A stretch of 64,000 nucleotides of DNA from Procambarus clarkii (Eukaryota > Arthropoda > Malacostraca > Decapoda > Cambaridae): assembly GCF_040958095.1 (NCBI RefSeq), contig NC_091154.1, positions 43,139,452 to 43,203,451 of the forward strand, written 5' to 3'. This document shows, one piece after another, positions 32,041-42,986 of the stretch. A program made the position numbers and the translations under genes. Under the pieces are notes generated by a model. It was not told the DNA's origin. It searched no databases and saw only the letters and a list, made by a program, of their open reading frames with translations. Numbering within the stretch: position 1 is the first letter of the stretch; each line of letters opens with the position of its first letter.

Positions 32041-32206
32041 TAAAGAATATCAGGGTCGGGATCAGGGTCAGCAAAGTCAGGGTTAGGGGGCATGGGTAAA
32101 CTGAGCAAAGACGGAGGGAAGGAAACGGGAGAACAGATCAGAGGTGGGCGGGCAGGGTCCGGAGGAGGAGGAGGAGGAGGAAGAGGAGGAGACAACGGAG
32201 AGGAGC
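32041..32206 (-). pseudogene. LINE-C copy 1 ORF1, C-terminal tail
   Basis: Last part of ORF1, separated from 39440-41186 by the Gypsy insertion. It reads a proline run (PPLPPPPPPPDPARPPLICS), then LPMPPNPDFADPDPDPDIL and a stop near 32041. The equivalent acidic Asp/Pro repeat ends ORF1 of copy 2 at 11101. Confidence 0.8.
32202..32206. repeat. 5-bp target-site duplication of the Gypsy element, left
   Basis: GGAGC, repeated at 39435-39439. Five bases is the usual size for Ty3/Gypsy integrases. Confidence 0.85.
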
Positions 32207-33200
32207 TGTTACGACCCTGGGTTCTCCAGTGGAAACCAGAGGTCAAAATTGAGCTATTAAACTTTCTAGTAGTACAGTTGAGTGCATCTCGAACGGCAAT
32301 TGTTTGTATCTTCCCTGCCAGACGTAAGACTATTATTGATTCTCAAAGAGCATTTAAAGACTGAGCTGGGGGTTGATTATTAAATAATAACATAGGCACC
32401 AACTTTGCTTACTAATACTTTCTAATCATTCATAGAGTAACAATACGTTGCATAGGGGAAGATCTTTAATGTGCGTAGCTGCACGATCAATTAGGCTCCT
32501 TCCGGCACCACGACATGAGGGAGGCCAGCTGGTCGCTAGGAGCTCTCTCTTCTCTGGCTGGTGTTCGTGCGGACGAGACCTACTCTGTGGCTGCACCCCT
32601 ACTCTTCTCCCTTCTCCTCTTACTTATTTCCCTTACCCTAAGTTCCTGTACCCTTAAGTTAAGTATTATATGGTGTTAAGTGTGCCTACTCTGGTAGTAA
32701 TGATTGGTGAGACCTGGGGGTAGTATTTGCCAGTGTTTTGGGTACCCCTAAGTGTTGTGTTTTGTATTAGGGTCCCACGTGGTTTCCCTACCCTAAGCTG
32801 CATCCAGCTTCAGTGCTCATCCAGTAGTACTTTACCCTAGCTTGTTATTAGTGTAAACCTTGTATGCTGCCTAAGTGGACCAAGGCTTTTAACGTAAGAT
32901 AGTGTGGTAAAGTTATTATTATTATTGTTATTGGTGTGAGTGTATATGGGGGGGTTGTTAAGGGGTTAATAAATAAGTACATGAATTACAGAGTATCCCT
33001 TCTTCCTATGTGGGAGCGCATTGATCAACCCTTAGACTAACATATATGGTCTAGTAGCAAGTTATTACTACTGTGGATAGTTTATTTTGGGGGCCGGGCC
33101 TTTTAGCTCTCCCATATTTGATACTCTTGTCTTCTAACTACCCTTACCCCTTAATAGTACCAGTACCCCATAGAAGCCCCACACACAATTATTTATAACA
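32207..33200 (+). repeat. Left LTR of the Gypsy element (994 bp)
   Basis: TGTTACGACCCTGGGTTCTC at the start, ATTATTTATAACA at the end. It contains a short open frame (32448-32657) also found in the other LTR; I take this as chance. TTAATAAATAAG near 32964 could supply a polyadenylation signal. Confidence 0.92.
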
Positions 33201-33474
33201 AGTGGTTGGCCAGTCCGGGAGGAACATTATAAGTGTAAAAAATTAGATTCTTGAGTGCCAAAACTAAAATTTTTTATTTCCGCAGAACGGTTGTGTGCTA
33301 GCCTAGGGTCCAGCTCATCTAGCAAAGGACATTCTTGCACTGACTGGACACCCAGCTGGATCCCTTCACGATTAAGGTTAGTGTGGCCTTGTGTTAGGGG
33401 CCGTGCAAATTTTTGTTTTTTTCCAATTTTTATTTTTTAATTTTTTCTTTGGCTGGGAGCTAAAATTATTAGTG
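33201..33474 (+). promoter_or_regulatory. Gypsy leader with putative primer-binding site
   Basis: Immediately after the left LTR, TGGTTGGCCAGTCCGGGAGG (33203-33222) starts with the TGG expected to pair with a tRNA CCA end. I cannot name the tRNA from sequence alone. The rest of the leader to the gag ATG at 33475 is AT-rich without a coding signal. Confidence 0.5.
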
Positions 33475-36400
33475 ATGTCTTCTGAAATGCAGAGACTGGC
33501 AAGCGAGCCTTCAGTGGTAGAGATAAAGAAACTCAAAAAGTCTAATTTAGTATTGTTAGGCAAGGAATTTGGCCTAGAATTAAATGACGCGGATAAAAAG
33601 TGGACTTTGGTGAATGAAATATTACAACATTGTATTGATGAAGAACTATTGGCAAGTGATACACCTTTATGCCAGCCTAGCCAAGCAGAAAGTGCAACTC
33701 ATAGGGATAGAGAATTAGCTTTAGAGTTAGCAAAAATAAAATTAGAGGAGCAAAGACTCAAAACCGAGGAGGCTGGAATTAGAGCGAATACCACTGGACC
33801 TCCACCTGCCGGGGATTCAAACCCCAGGCATTATGAGAAAAAGCATAATTTGCCTGAATTTTCCGAGTCAGACCCTGAAAGGTTTTTCAACCATTTTCAG
33901 AGATTGGCCATGTCCATGAACTGGCCAAAGGAAGAGTGGGTGAAAATCCTACAGGGAAGACTTAGGGGTAAAGCACAAGATATTTTTATAAACATGCCTG
34001 ACAACGAGTGTTTTGAATATGATAAAGTCAGGGAATGTATTTTGCGGGCATATGAAATTACTCCTGAAGCTCACCGCCAAGTTTATCGCAACCTTAGGCC
34101 TACTCACAACCAACCGCTCACTGAATTTGTGAATGATCAAATTCGATTGTTTGATAGATGGATTCGCTCGGCGAAAGCCGAAACATACGAGGCTCTCAGG
34201 AACTTAATTTTAATGGAGCATTTTATAGATATTATGCCAGAGAATGTTTCACAGTATATTAGAGGAAGGGTAGAGGTAAATTCTAAAATAGGGGATTTGG
34301 CCAAGTTGGCAGAAAACTACCAATTGGCAGGCAAAAGGCCCAATAAAAATAATTGTACCCCACAGAGTAACAAAACTTATACCCTCAGCCAGTCCAGACC
34401 AGCTCATTCTAACCCTTTACCTAATGCACCTTCTGTTTCAGACATAACTAACCCTGTTAAAGTGTCTAGCCCCACGGCACCTAAGGGTGAACCGAAGGGT
34501 AATTCTGTTAGTAATGTCTCTTCTCCCCGACGTTTTTGTGGTCACTGTAATCATCCAAACCACACTATTAGCCGTTGTTGGCAACTGTACCCGGAAAAAA
34601 GACCCAATGCTCTAGTTGTGACACAGGGCTTGAGGCCTTCAGAAGGGTTAGGGAGTAAGACCTCCAACCCACAGTGGTTGGACTTGCTTACCCCATTCTT
34701 ATCGAAAGGGAGACTACTTTTGTCTGAGGGTTCTTCCTGGAGGGACGTGATCTTCCGAGACACCGGTGCCATCCAGACTTTAATTTTAGAGAGTGCATTG
34801 CAAGGTGCCAACACTACCGACACTGGAGAGGTGGTACTGGTCGAGGGTGTCACTAGTGATACTCGAGCAGTACCCCTCCATAAGGTTACCCTGGAATCTG
34901 ATTTCCACAAGGGTGTTTGTACAGTCGGAGTCACTTCATACCAACCTTTCCCTAATGTTGATGTAATAGTTGGTAATGATTTAGCAGGGGATAAGGTAGG
35001 GGACTCCAGACTGCCTATTATGTTGCCTACCCCTAAGGTTTGCCTGGATCCACCCGCCGCAGAGGATAATGTTGTGTACCCTGCGTGCGCGGTGACCAGG
35101 TCTATGGGACTTAAATGTAAGGGCAGCCCTGTGCTCGCCAAGGTGGTAAATCCCAAGGTCACGAGGAGCTTTCCGAGTGGTGAAAACCAAGTGGACCTCG
35201 CGGACACATTCATGGCCCGACTCGATGACGTGGCCGAGGACATTGTGGAGAGCCTGCCACCGCCATCTACCGAGAGTAGTGGGGAGGTGGAGGAGAACAC
35301 TGTTGAGCCTCGGCCAATGGCATCTGACCAAGGCCTAGATGCCTCCTTGAGTGAGTTACAGAAAGCTGACCCCACTCTTGCAGATTGTCATGAAACAGCC
35401 GTCTCTATGGAGGAAATTGTAGACGCAGCAACTGGGTACTACTACAATGATCGGATTTTGAGGAGAAAATGGAGACCACAGAGTGCTCCCTTGTCAAATG
35501 AGTGGGAGGTAGTCCACCAGGTTATGTTGCCGACCTGCTATAGAGAAAGAGTTTTGGCAGCTGCTCATGATGATCCTATGGGGGGACATCAAGGTATAAA
35601 TATTACGTATCACAAAATTTTAAAGTATTTTTTCTGGCCCAAGCTGAAAAGCGATGTGGCAAAATTTTGTAATGCGTGTATTGTTTGTCAACTGGTTGGG
35701 AAACCAAACCAGACTCCACCTAAAGCTCCTCTAAGGCCTATTGTCGTGCCAGAGGAACCATTTTCTCATGTGGTAATGGACTGTGTTGGACCATTACCTA
35801 GAACTAAGTCTGGTAATATTTACCTAATCACGATGATGTGTATCACTACTCGTTACCCAGAGGCTTTTGCTGTAAGGAACATCCGAGCAAAAACTGTTGT
35901 TGCTCGTATGTTGCAATTTTTTTCCACTTTTGGACTGCCTCGGGTCGTGCAAACTGACAATGGTACTAATTTTAAGTCTGATGTTTTCGAGCAATTTTGT
36001 AAGGAACATGGAATAACTCATAAGGTTTCCAGCCCATACCATCCACAGAGTCAGGGGGTAATTGAACGTTTCCATCTAACTCTGAAGCAGATGTTGAAGA
36101 CATCGTGCGAGAGTTCCCACACCTTCTGGGATGAGAATTTACCGTATGTTTTGTTTGCGGCTAGAGAGGGATTACAAAGTTCACTGGGCTGTTCTCCTTT
36201 TGAGTTAGTCTTTGGCCATAAAGTTCGTGGACCCTTGCAAATGTTACAGGAGAATCTGTTAGGGAACGTAACGTTAACCGAAGGTTCGGCTTTCTTTGCG
36301 CAACACCACCAGAGACTCAAGGACTGCAAGGCGGCTGCATTTAAGTATCTTGGCAAGGCCCAAGAAAAGATGAAAGAACGTAACGATGCTAAATCTAAGT

Positions 36401-38096
36401 TACGGGTATTTCAGCCTGGCGACCCTGTCCTGGTATTAAAGCCTCGACTAGGGAACACTATGTCCCACAAGTACGAAGGCCCCTACATTATGACAGAAAA
36501 GACTGGGGACCTCACATACAAAGTGAGGCACTCTGACAAACGTAACCAGGTAATGCTCATACATGTAAATCGACTGAAGAAGTTCCAGGGCCCCAGGCCC
36601 ATTGCACTAACCAATGTTTCCATTTCCAGTGAGAGAGGGGATGATTGTTCTGGGGACCCAACTAATCTCATTTTCAATAATTCTAGTTCTGTGAATGCTG
36701 TGGAGGAGGGACTGTCCCATTTGCAGATGGCCCAACGTGAAGAGGTGCAGTCGTTGGTTGATGAATTCTCCAGTCTGTTCGGGGAGGTCCCGACCCAGAC
36801 TGATGCCATTTGCCATGATGTCGAGTTGACGGACTACACTCCCATTCGCCTTCAACCCTATCGGATGAGTCCAGAAAAGAAGGCCATCGTACGGAAGGAG
36901 GTCGACTTCTTGCTCCAGCACGGCCTCATCCGGCGGAGCCAGGGCTCTTGGTGCTCGCCCTGCCTTTTGGTCCCCAAACCAGACAGCTCCTGGGGATTAT
37001 GCACCGACTATCGGCAGCTCAACAAGGTGACCATTGTGGATGCCTATCCGCTGCCCCTCCTCGAGGACTGCATCGACGAGTTGGGAAATGCCAAGTACGT
37101 TTCGAAATTCGACCTCTCGAGGGGGTATTATATCAAATCCCACTCACTGAACGTGCTAAACAGCTAACGGCGTTTGTGACACCCGAGGGTGTTTTTGAGT
37201 ACCATGTGTTACCGTTCGGCTTGCGTAATGCCCCTGCCACGTTCCAGAGACTCATGAACTCTCTACTCGCTAAGGTGCCAAATTGTCGGGCGTATTTAGA
37301 TGATATCGTGCTGTTTGACAGTAATTGGGCTGACCACATAGCTAGGTTACGCCAGTTGTTTGCCATCTTGAAAAGGGCAAATCTTACCTTAAATGCTAAA
37401 AATTGTCATTTTGGCCAAGGCACAGTGACGTACCTCGGTTATGAAGTGGGCCAAGGAAAAGTGTTACCTCGGCAAGATAAAATCAGTGCCATTCTGGAGT
37501 ATCCAGCACTAAAGTCTAAAAAGGACGTTCAAAGATTTATCGGTATGTGTGCGTACTATCGACGTTTTTGTCAGAACTTTTCCAGTGTTGCCACTCCTCT
37601 CACAGACTTGTTGCGGAAAGCCGTTAAATTTAAGTGGTCATCAGACTGTGCAGAGGCATTTAAAAATTTGAAATTGATCTTAGCTTCCGCCCCAGTGCTT
37701 GCTAGTCCAAGGTTCGACCGACCGTTTAAAATTCATGTTGACGCGTCTGACTCGGGTGCTGGTGCAGTGTTGTTGCAAACTGGGGATGATCAGGTGGAAC
37801 ACCCAGTATATTATTACTCTGTGAAATTCGACAAGGCGCAACGCAATTATTCAGTGGTAGAAAAAGAAGCGTTGGCGCTAGTGTTAACATGTAAAAAGTT
37901 CGAAGTTTACCTCACAGGTAATATAGTGGAAGTGTACACGGACCATAACCCACTAGTCTTCCTGACTCAGATGAAGGGTAAGAATAAACTCATCCTCAGG
38001 TGGGCGTTGTACCTACAGGACTTCAATCTTTCCATTACCCACCTACCGGGCAGACTCAACGTGATAGCCGACGCTCTGTCCCGGTTGCCTGAATAA
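33475..38096 (+). pseudogene. Gypsy gag-protease-integrase-RT-RNase H polyprotein, one frame break
   Basis: Start at ATG 33475. Gag has a central block (LPEFSESDPERFFNHFQRLA, WVKILQGRLRGKAQDIF) and a CCHC knuckle CGHCNHPNHTISRC near residue 355. A protease-like DTGAIQTLIL is near 430. Integrase has the His/Cys region (HDDPMGGHQG, CNACIVCQ), the catalytic series VVMDCVG, VQTDNGTNF and GVIERFH, and a GPY/F-like module (YEGPYIMTEKTGDLTYKV). RT follows: LRPYRMSP-like start (RLQPYRMSP), WGLCTDYRQLNKVT, KFDLSRGYY. A two-base register change at about 37126-37133 ends this frame at 37167, and the rest (FGLRNAPATFQRLMN, YLDDIVLF, HVDASDSGAG, EKEALALVL, YTDHNPLVF, ADALSRLPE) is read in the next frame to 38096. 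As it stands the copy cannot make full RT. A programmed shift inside the RT core would be very unusual, so I read it as a lesion or sequencing error. Confidence 0.93.
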
Positions 38097-38390
38097 CATT
38101 CATCTGAGCCACAGAAAGCCATTTACCAACTGTCATGCTTTAGTTAATTTTTTTTAGGTTCTCCTGTGACATTAAATATTCCGTGTCCAATTTATTTACT
38201 TCCCTGTTCTTTTATTTTTTTGTGTATGTTTTTTTTTCACTCGGAGAACTCCTTTGTATTTTTTTTTTTTGCAGAGAAATTGTTTTTGATTGATTTTTTG
38301 TTTTTGTCATATGTTTTTTTCTTTTTATTCTCTGTATACTCTTACAAAAAAATATGACTACTATTCTAGTAGTCACATTTTTTTTTCTCT
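38097..38390 (+). other. Gypsy 3' untranslated region
   Basis: AT-rich with many T-runs; a 63-codon frame (38166-38357) is a T-run artefact. No envelope-like gene follows pol. Confidence 0.65.
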
Positions 38391-38404
38391 GAAGGGGGGA
38401 GGAG
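38391..38404 (+). promoter_or_regulatory. Polypurine tract (plus-strand primer)
   Basis: GAAGGGGGGAGGAG directly abuts the right LTR start TGTTACG, as required for plus-strand priming. Confidence 0.9.
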
Positions 38405-39434
38405 TGTTACGACCCTGGGTTCTCCAGTGAAAACCAGAGGTCAAAATTGAGCTATTAAACTTTCTTTAATAGTTGTACAGTTGTAGTTGTACAGTTGTAC
38501 AATAGTTAGTACAGTTGAGTGCATCTCGAACGGCAATTGTTTGTATCTTCCCTGCCAGACGTAAGACTATTATTGTTTCTCAAAGAGCATTTAAAGACTG
38601 AGCTGGGGGTTGATTATTAAATAATAACATAGGCACCAACTTTGCTTACTAATACTTTCTAATCATTCATAGAGTAACAATACGTTGCATAGGGGAAGAT
38701 CTTTAATGTGCTTAGCTGCACGATCAATTAGGCTCCTTCCGGCACCACGACATGAGGGAGGCCAGCTGGTCGCTAGGAGCTCTCTCTTCTCTGGCTGGTG
38801 TTCGTGCGGACGAGACCTACTCTGTGGCTGCACCCCTACTCTTCTCCCTTCTCCTCTTACTTATTTCTCTTACCCTAAGTTCCTGTACCCTTAAGTTAAG
38901 TATTATATGGTGTTAAGTGTGCCTACTCTGGTAGTAACGATTGGTGAGACCTGGGGGTAGTATTTGCCAGTGTTTTGGGTACCCCTAAGTGTTGTGTTTT
39001 GTATTAGGGTCCCACGTGGTTTCCCTACCCTAAGCTGCATCCAGCTTCAGTGCTTATCCAGTAGTACTTTACCCTAGCTTGTTATTAGTGTAAACCTTGT
39101 ATCCTGCCTAAGTGGACCAAGGCTTTTAACGTAAGATAGTGTGGTAAAGTTATTATTATCGTTATTGGTGTGAGTGTATATGGGGGGGGTTGTTAAGGGG
39201 TTAATAAATAAGTACATGAATTACAGAGTATCCCTTCTTCCTATGTGGGAGCTCATTGATCAACCCTTAGACTAACATATATGGTCTAGTAGCAAGTTAT
39301 TACTACTGTGGATAGTTTATTTTGGGGGCCGGGCCTTTTAGCTCTCCCATATTTGATACTCTTGTCTTCTAACTACCCTTACCCCTTAATAGTACCAGTA
39401 CCCATAGAAGCCCCACACACAATTATTTATAACA
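38405..39434 (+). repeat. Right LTR of the Gypsy element (1030 bp)
   Basis: About ten substitutions and a few single-base indels relative to the left LTR, plus a local expansion of a TTGTACAG-type short repeat near 38465-38510 that accounts for most of the length difference. Confidence 0.92.
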
Positions 39435-39439
39435 GGAGC
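39435..39439. repeat. 5-bp target-site duplication of the Gypsy element, right
   Basis: GGAGC, partner of 32202-32206. Confidence 0.85.
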
Positions 39440-41186
39440 AGTCAAGGACAGCAGCAGGAAGAGGGGGAGTAGAAAGAGGGGAGCGCACCCCAGCAAGAGC
39501 AGCAACCGAAAGGGAAGCAGGGGCCAAAGAAACCTTCATAGCAGGAACAGGGGGCGCAAGCACTGAAACGGGAGGGGAAGGAGCAACAGAGCCAGGAGGA
39601 GGAGCTGAGGAAGAAAGCGAAGCCTTCTTACCCGCCGGGGAAGAGGAAGGAGAGGAGCCAGGCTTACGCTTGTGACTTAAAGAGACCGGTGTCCCAGCAA
39701 CTACGTACCGGGCAACGGATTCCAGTGTCTCAACAGGAGAAGCCGAACGAGAGCACACACGACGGCCGTTAGGAGAGCGATGGACATCCGCCCGCACCGA
39801 CAGGCGGTGGGGAGAGCCGATAGATGGAGGAAGAGGATGGGAAGGAGGATCGGAGGGGGACGAGGAAGAAGACACAGAAGACACGACAGACCGGGTAGAA
39901 GGAAGGGGAACCCCAGACAGAGGACCAGGAGGAGGATCCTTCGGGAGAGAACCCAAAGGAACAGAGGAGGGGGCAAGGCCCGGAAACGGTTGTGTCTGAG
40001 GAAGGCGGGAAGGACGAGGAGAGGAAGAGCGCAACACGCGAGCATAAGAGATATTAGCATAAGGCGGGAGCCGGCGAACCTGGCGCCTCGCCTCAGGAAA
40101 AGATAAACGCTCCCGGTGCTTCAGGTTGAGGACGGCTGCCTCAAGCTTGTAATGGACACACGCACAAGAGAAGGTAGGATGGGCCTCACCGCAGTTGAGG
40201 CAACGAGCCTGGGGAGAAGTGCACCCCGACTTAGAGTGACCTTCGCCACCACACAAAGGACAGAGAGAGACAGTCCCGGAGCAGCGGAGGGCACCATGCC
40301 CAAACCTCCAGCACTTGTTGCAGAGCCGAGGAGAAGGAATGTACTCCTGGACAGAGCACCTGGCACCAGCAAGAATGACAGAGGGTGGAAGGGTCCTACC
40401 ATCAAAGGTAATCTTCACAACCCAGAGGGGTTGACGGCGACTACCACGAGGGGGACGAGTAAACGTGTCCACCTGGAGAATAGAATGGCCCTGGGCAGCG
40501 AGGATATGTCGAATATCGTCGTGGCAGTCGCGCAGGTCCCGAACACCGGTCGCAACATGGGGCGGGAGCAAAATAGTGCCAACACTGGCATTCAACTGAG
40601 CGTTCTTCGAGACCCGAACGGGGGTCTCGCCAAGGCAGGGTAAGGCAGCCAAGTGGGAAGCAGCATCCTGAGAAGGAGCAGCAACGACACGTGTACCGAG
40701 ACGAGTGGGGTTGAAAGTAATGGAGGCATCCACGGAATCAATGAGATGTCGATGGAGGGAGAAATCGTCAGGAGGCGCAGAATCAAGAGGGAGGAGATCA
40801 AAATATTTGGCCCACGAAGCGGGACCAAACAAGGCTTGATAGGTAGCAGAACTGGAAGGAATCGAGCGAGGGCGGCCGTGACGAGGACGGCGGTGAGAAC
40901 CCCCAGAGAGAGAGGGGTTAAAAGGCGCAGTAGTTACAACTAGAGAAGGAGCCGCGCCAGGGGACGAGGTAGTCACCACTGGGGGCTTGGGGCTCGACCC
41001 AACCACAGAGGAGGGAGGGGAGCCAGGGGAAGGAGTCAGAGAGGCCAAAGGAGGAGCAAGGTCGGGGCCCAATGCAGCGGAGGCTACAGAGCCCGGTCTT
41101 CCAATACAGACCGACTCGGGGGCTTGGTCGCCCACCCCACGAGCCTGAGAAGGTAAGCCAGAAGCAGCCGAAACAGGGGTTATCAT
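39440..41186 (-). CDS. LINE-C copy 1 ORF1 (gag-like), interrupted near its C-terminus
   Basis: ATG at 41186; about 580 codons open up to the Gypsy insertion. The N-terminus is Ser/Pro-rich to about residue 115. A conserved block follows (YQALFGPASWAKYFDLLPLD, DDFSLHRHLIDSVDASITF, VGTILLPPHVATGVRDL, LQVDTFTRPPRGSRRQPL, VVKITFDGRTLPPSVILAGA). Then come three CCHC-type knuckles near 290-340: CNKCWRFGHGALRC, CPLCGGEGHSKSGC, CLNCGEAHPTFSC. The rest is a long Ser/Pro-rich tail with SPVETLESVARYVVAGTPVS and SHKRKPGSSPSSSPAGKKAS, a basic stretch that could serve nuclear import. Gag-like RNA packaging is the family role. The final ~55 codons lie at 32041-32206. Confidence 0.88.
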
Positions 41187-41721
41187 CTTGACGAAAAGAA
41201 GAATTCATTTACGAATGTGCCCCCACACCCACCATGGAGCCACAATTAGAGGCAGGACACCCAACAAGAAGCTATCGCCGATCTTGTCGGGGCCTCCTAA
41301 GGGTGCGTCGTGAGTATACGCCCCACAAACGCCACCTTAAGAAACCGACAGTCCGTTGAGATCGGGTTCAGTGACGAAAGGGGGATTGACAATAAAAGGT
41401 TCCCCTCGCTCTTGACGTCGGGTACTACAGTTCTACGGGTGCAAGAGTATGCCTCCTCAAGCACCCGGGCGTCAAAATAGAAGAAGTCCAAGGGAAGAAC
41501 CAGAACGAGCAAAAGGTCGGCAGGAAACGGCAAGCAGATAAGAGAAGAGGGGGGAGAAAAACGAAACAGAAGGAAAAGGAAAAGATGCCCAGCAGAATTG
41601 GAGAGGACGGCAGCAGGAGCACAAGGCTAGAAAAGGACAGAGGACTGTCCCAAGGAGCATCACACTCCGGCAGCCGCCCACGAAGCCCCCACATGGCGAC
41701 AACGAGCTGAGCGGGGAGGGG

Positions 41722-41736
41722 GTGGACCTGCGTAAG
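41722..41736. repeat. 15-bp target-site duplication of LINE-C, right
   Basis: GTGGACCTGCGTAAG, identical to 24975-24989. Confidence 0.92.
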
Positions 41737-42986
41737 GCTTTTGACACTGTCAACCATCAAAACCTTCTTCTTAAATTACATCATTATGGAGTCAGAGGAC
41801 ACTCCCTGCAATACCTCAAATCTTATCTTGCTGACAGGCTCCAGTATGTTTCTGTGAATAATACAATTTCTCCCACCCTACCCATCAACATTGGTGTTCC
41901 TCAGGGCAGCATACTTGGCCCTCTCCTCTTTCTCATCTACATTAATGACCTTCCAAATGCCTCCCAACACCTCAAACCAATTCTATTTGCTGACGACACA
42001 ACCTTTATTTACTTGCTCTAAATGCCACAGTAAATACTGAGCTAGAGAAAGTCCATCTTTGGCTAACTGCCAACAAACTCACCCTAACATTGACAAAACG
42101 TTTTATATTCTGTTTGGCAATAAATCCTCTAATCAGATAAATCTCAAAATAAACAATACCCAAATTTGTAACAAATTAGATGGCAAATTCCTTGGCGTTC
42201 TCATCGATCACAAGCTGAATTTCCAGGGTCACATTCTAAATACATCAAAAAAAGTTTCAAAAACTGTTGGCATTCTTTCTAAGTAAGTAATTATCAAAAG
42301 AAGGCACCAAACCGGGAAGGCTATGTAGCACCATCAAATATGCAAAATAATCAGAGGGCGCTAAATATCACCAAGAATGCCAATACGAGAACAAAAACGC
42401 ATAAGGCGAACGATATCAAAAGTATCCGAGTCACCAAGAATTCTATCGAGGGACAGGTGACCGCGAGGGCATTCTTTCTAAGATCAGATATTATGTACCC
42501 CGCCCTGCCCTGGTTACTCTCTATTACTCCCTCATCTATCCATACCTCAACTATGGTATTTGTGCTTGGGGTTCTACTTCCCAAACTCATTTACGTCCTC
42601 TTATTACCCAACACAAAGCTGCTATTAGGACAATATCCAACTCTGGCCCCAGACATCACTCGGTACCCTTACTCAAATCTCTGAATATGTTAGATATTAA
42701 GTCACTGCACATTCTCTCTTGTGTATTATACATATATAAAGCGCTGAACTGTAATGCCAATAATGACCTCAAAAGCTTCATTGAAGGTTGTAACAGAACC
42801 CATGAGCACCACACCAGAAATAAATACAGTTTTGATATTCCTAGAGTACGACTTAATCAAACTAGAAATGCTCTACAAATCAAGGGACCCAGAATGTGGA
42901 ATGACCTTCCCAACCATGTTAAAGACATTACCTCTCTCAACCAGTTTAAGATAAAAACTAAACACTACCTAATAAATTCCCTGTAA
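41737..42986 (+). pseudogene. Host LINE-A ORF2, RT palm to C-terminus
   Basis: Continues the gene cut at 24992. It reads [39 protein letters not shown] and [10 protein letters not shown] ~14-base deletion near 42012 breaks the frame. Next come IDKTFYILFGNKSSNQINLK, KLDGKFLGVLIDHKLNFQGH and KKVSKTVGILSK, interrupted by a 184-bp LINE-C tail insertion (42284-42467). After that, LRSDIMYPALPW in a shifted frame, then MLDIKSLHILSCVLYIYKAL, THEHHTRNKYSFDIPRVRLN and GPRMWNDLPNHVKDITSLNQ to the stop at 42986. Confidence 0.88.
42284..42467 (-). mobile_element. 5'-truncated LINE-C tail insertion with 15-bp target duplication
   Basis: 184 bp of LINE-C 3' end, minus strand, with the TTAC tail at the low-coordinate side. 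It is flanked by GGCATTCTTTCTAAG at 42269-42283 and 42468-42482. A textbook target-primed, 5'-truncated insertion, independent of the large one. Confidence 0.93.

Larger units (their letters stand above)
32207..39434 (+). mobile_element. Ty3/Gypsy LTR retrotransposon, Gmr1-type domain order
   Basis: A 7.2-kb element with two LTRs beginning TGTT and ending AACA, a 5-bp target duplication, a polypurine tract before the right LTR and one gag-pol region. The domain order is gag, protease, integrase, RT, RNase H, with integrase before RT. That order is known in Ty3/Gypsy only in the Gmr1-like group and is otherwise typical of Ty1/Copia. The RT/RNase H sequence (YLDDIVLF, FSKF-type loops, HVDASDSGAGAVL) is clearly Gypsy. 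Low LTR divergence indicates a recent insertion, into LINE-C ORF1. Confidence 0.93.
28205..41721 (-). mobile_element. LINE-C copy 1, complete I-group LINE interrupted by a Gypsy element
   Basis: Minus strand. The 5' end is at 41721 (C-run, then GCTCGTTGTCGCC on the element strand), followed by the 5' UTR (41187-41721) and ORF1 (39440-41186, ending at 32041 beyond the Gypsy insertion). ORF2 runs from about 32016 to 28291, with a short 3' UTR and a tail of TTAC units adjoining the target duplication. The element without the Gypsy copy is about 6.3 kb. A duplicated 3' end occupies 24990-25623. The element interrupted the RT of the host LINE-A at DLRK. Confidence 0.88.

Noticed and set aside
32448..32657. 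69-codon frame repeated at 38685-38894
   Set aside because: It lies inside both LTRs, so its duplication is trivial; no conserved domain and no reason to think it is translated.
38097..38390. Envelope gene downstream of Gypsy pol
   Set aside because: Fewer than 300 AT-rich bases separate the pol stop from the polypurine tract; the only frame is T-run derived.
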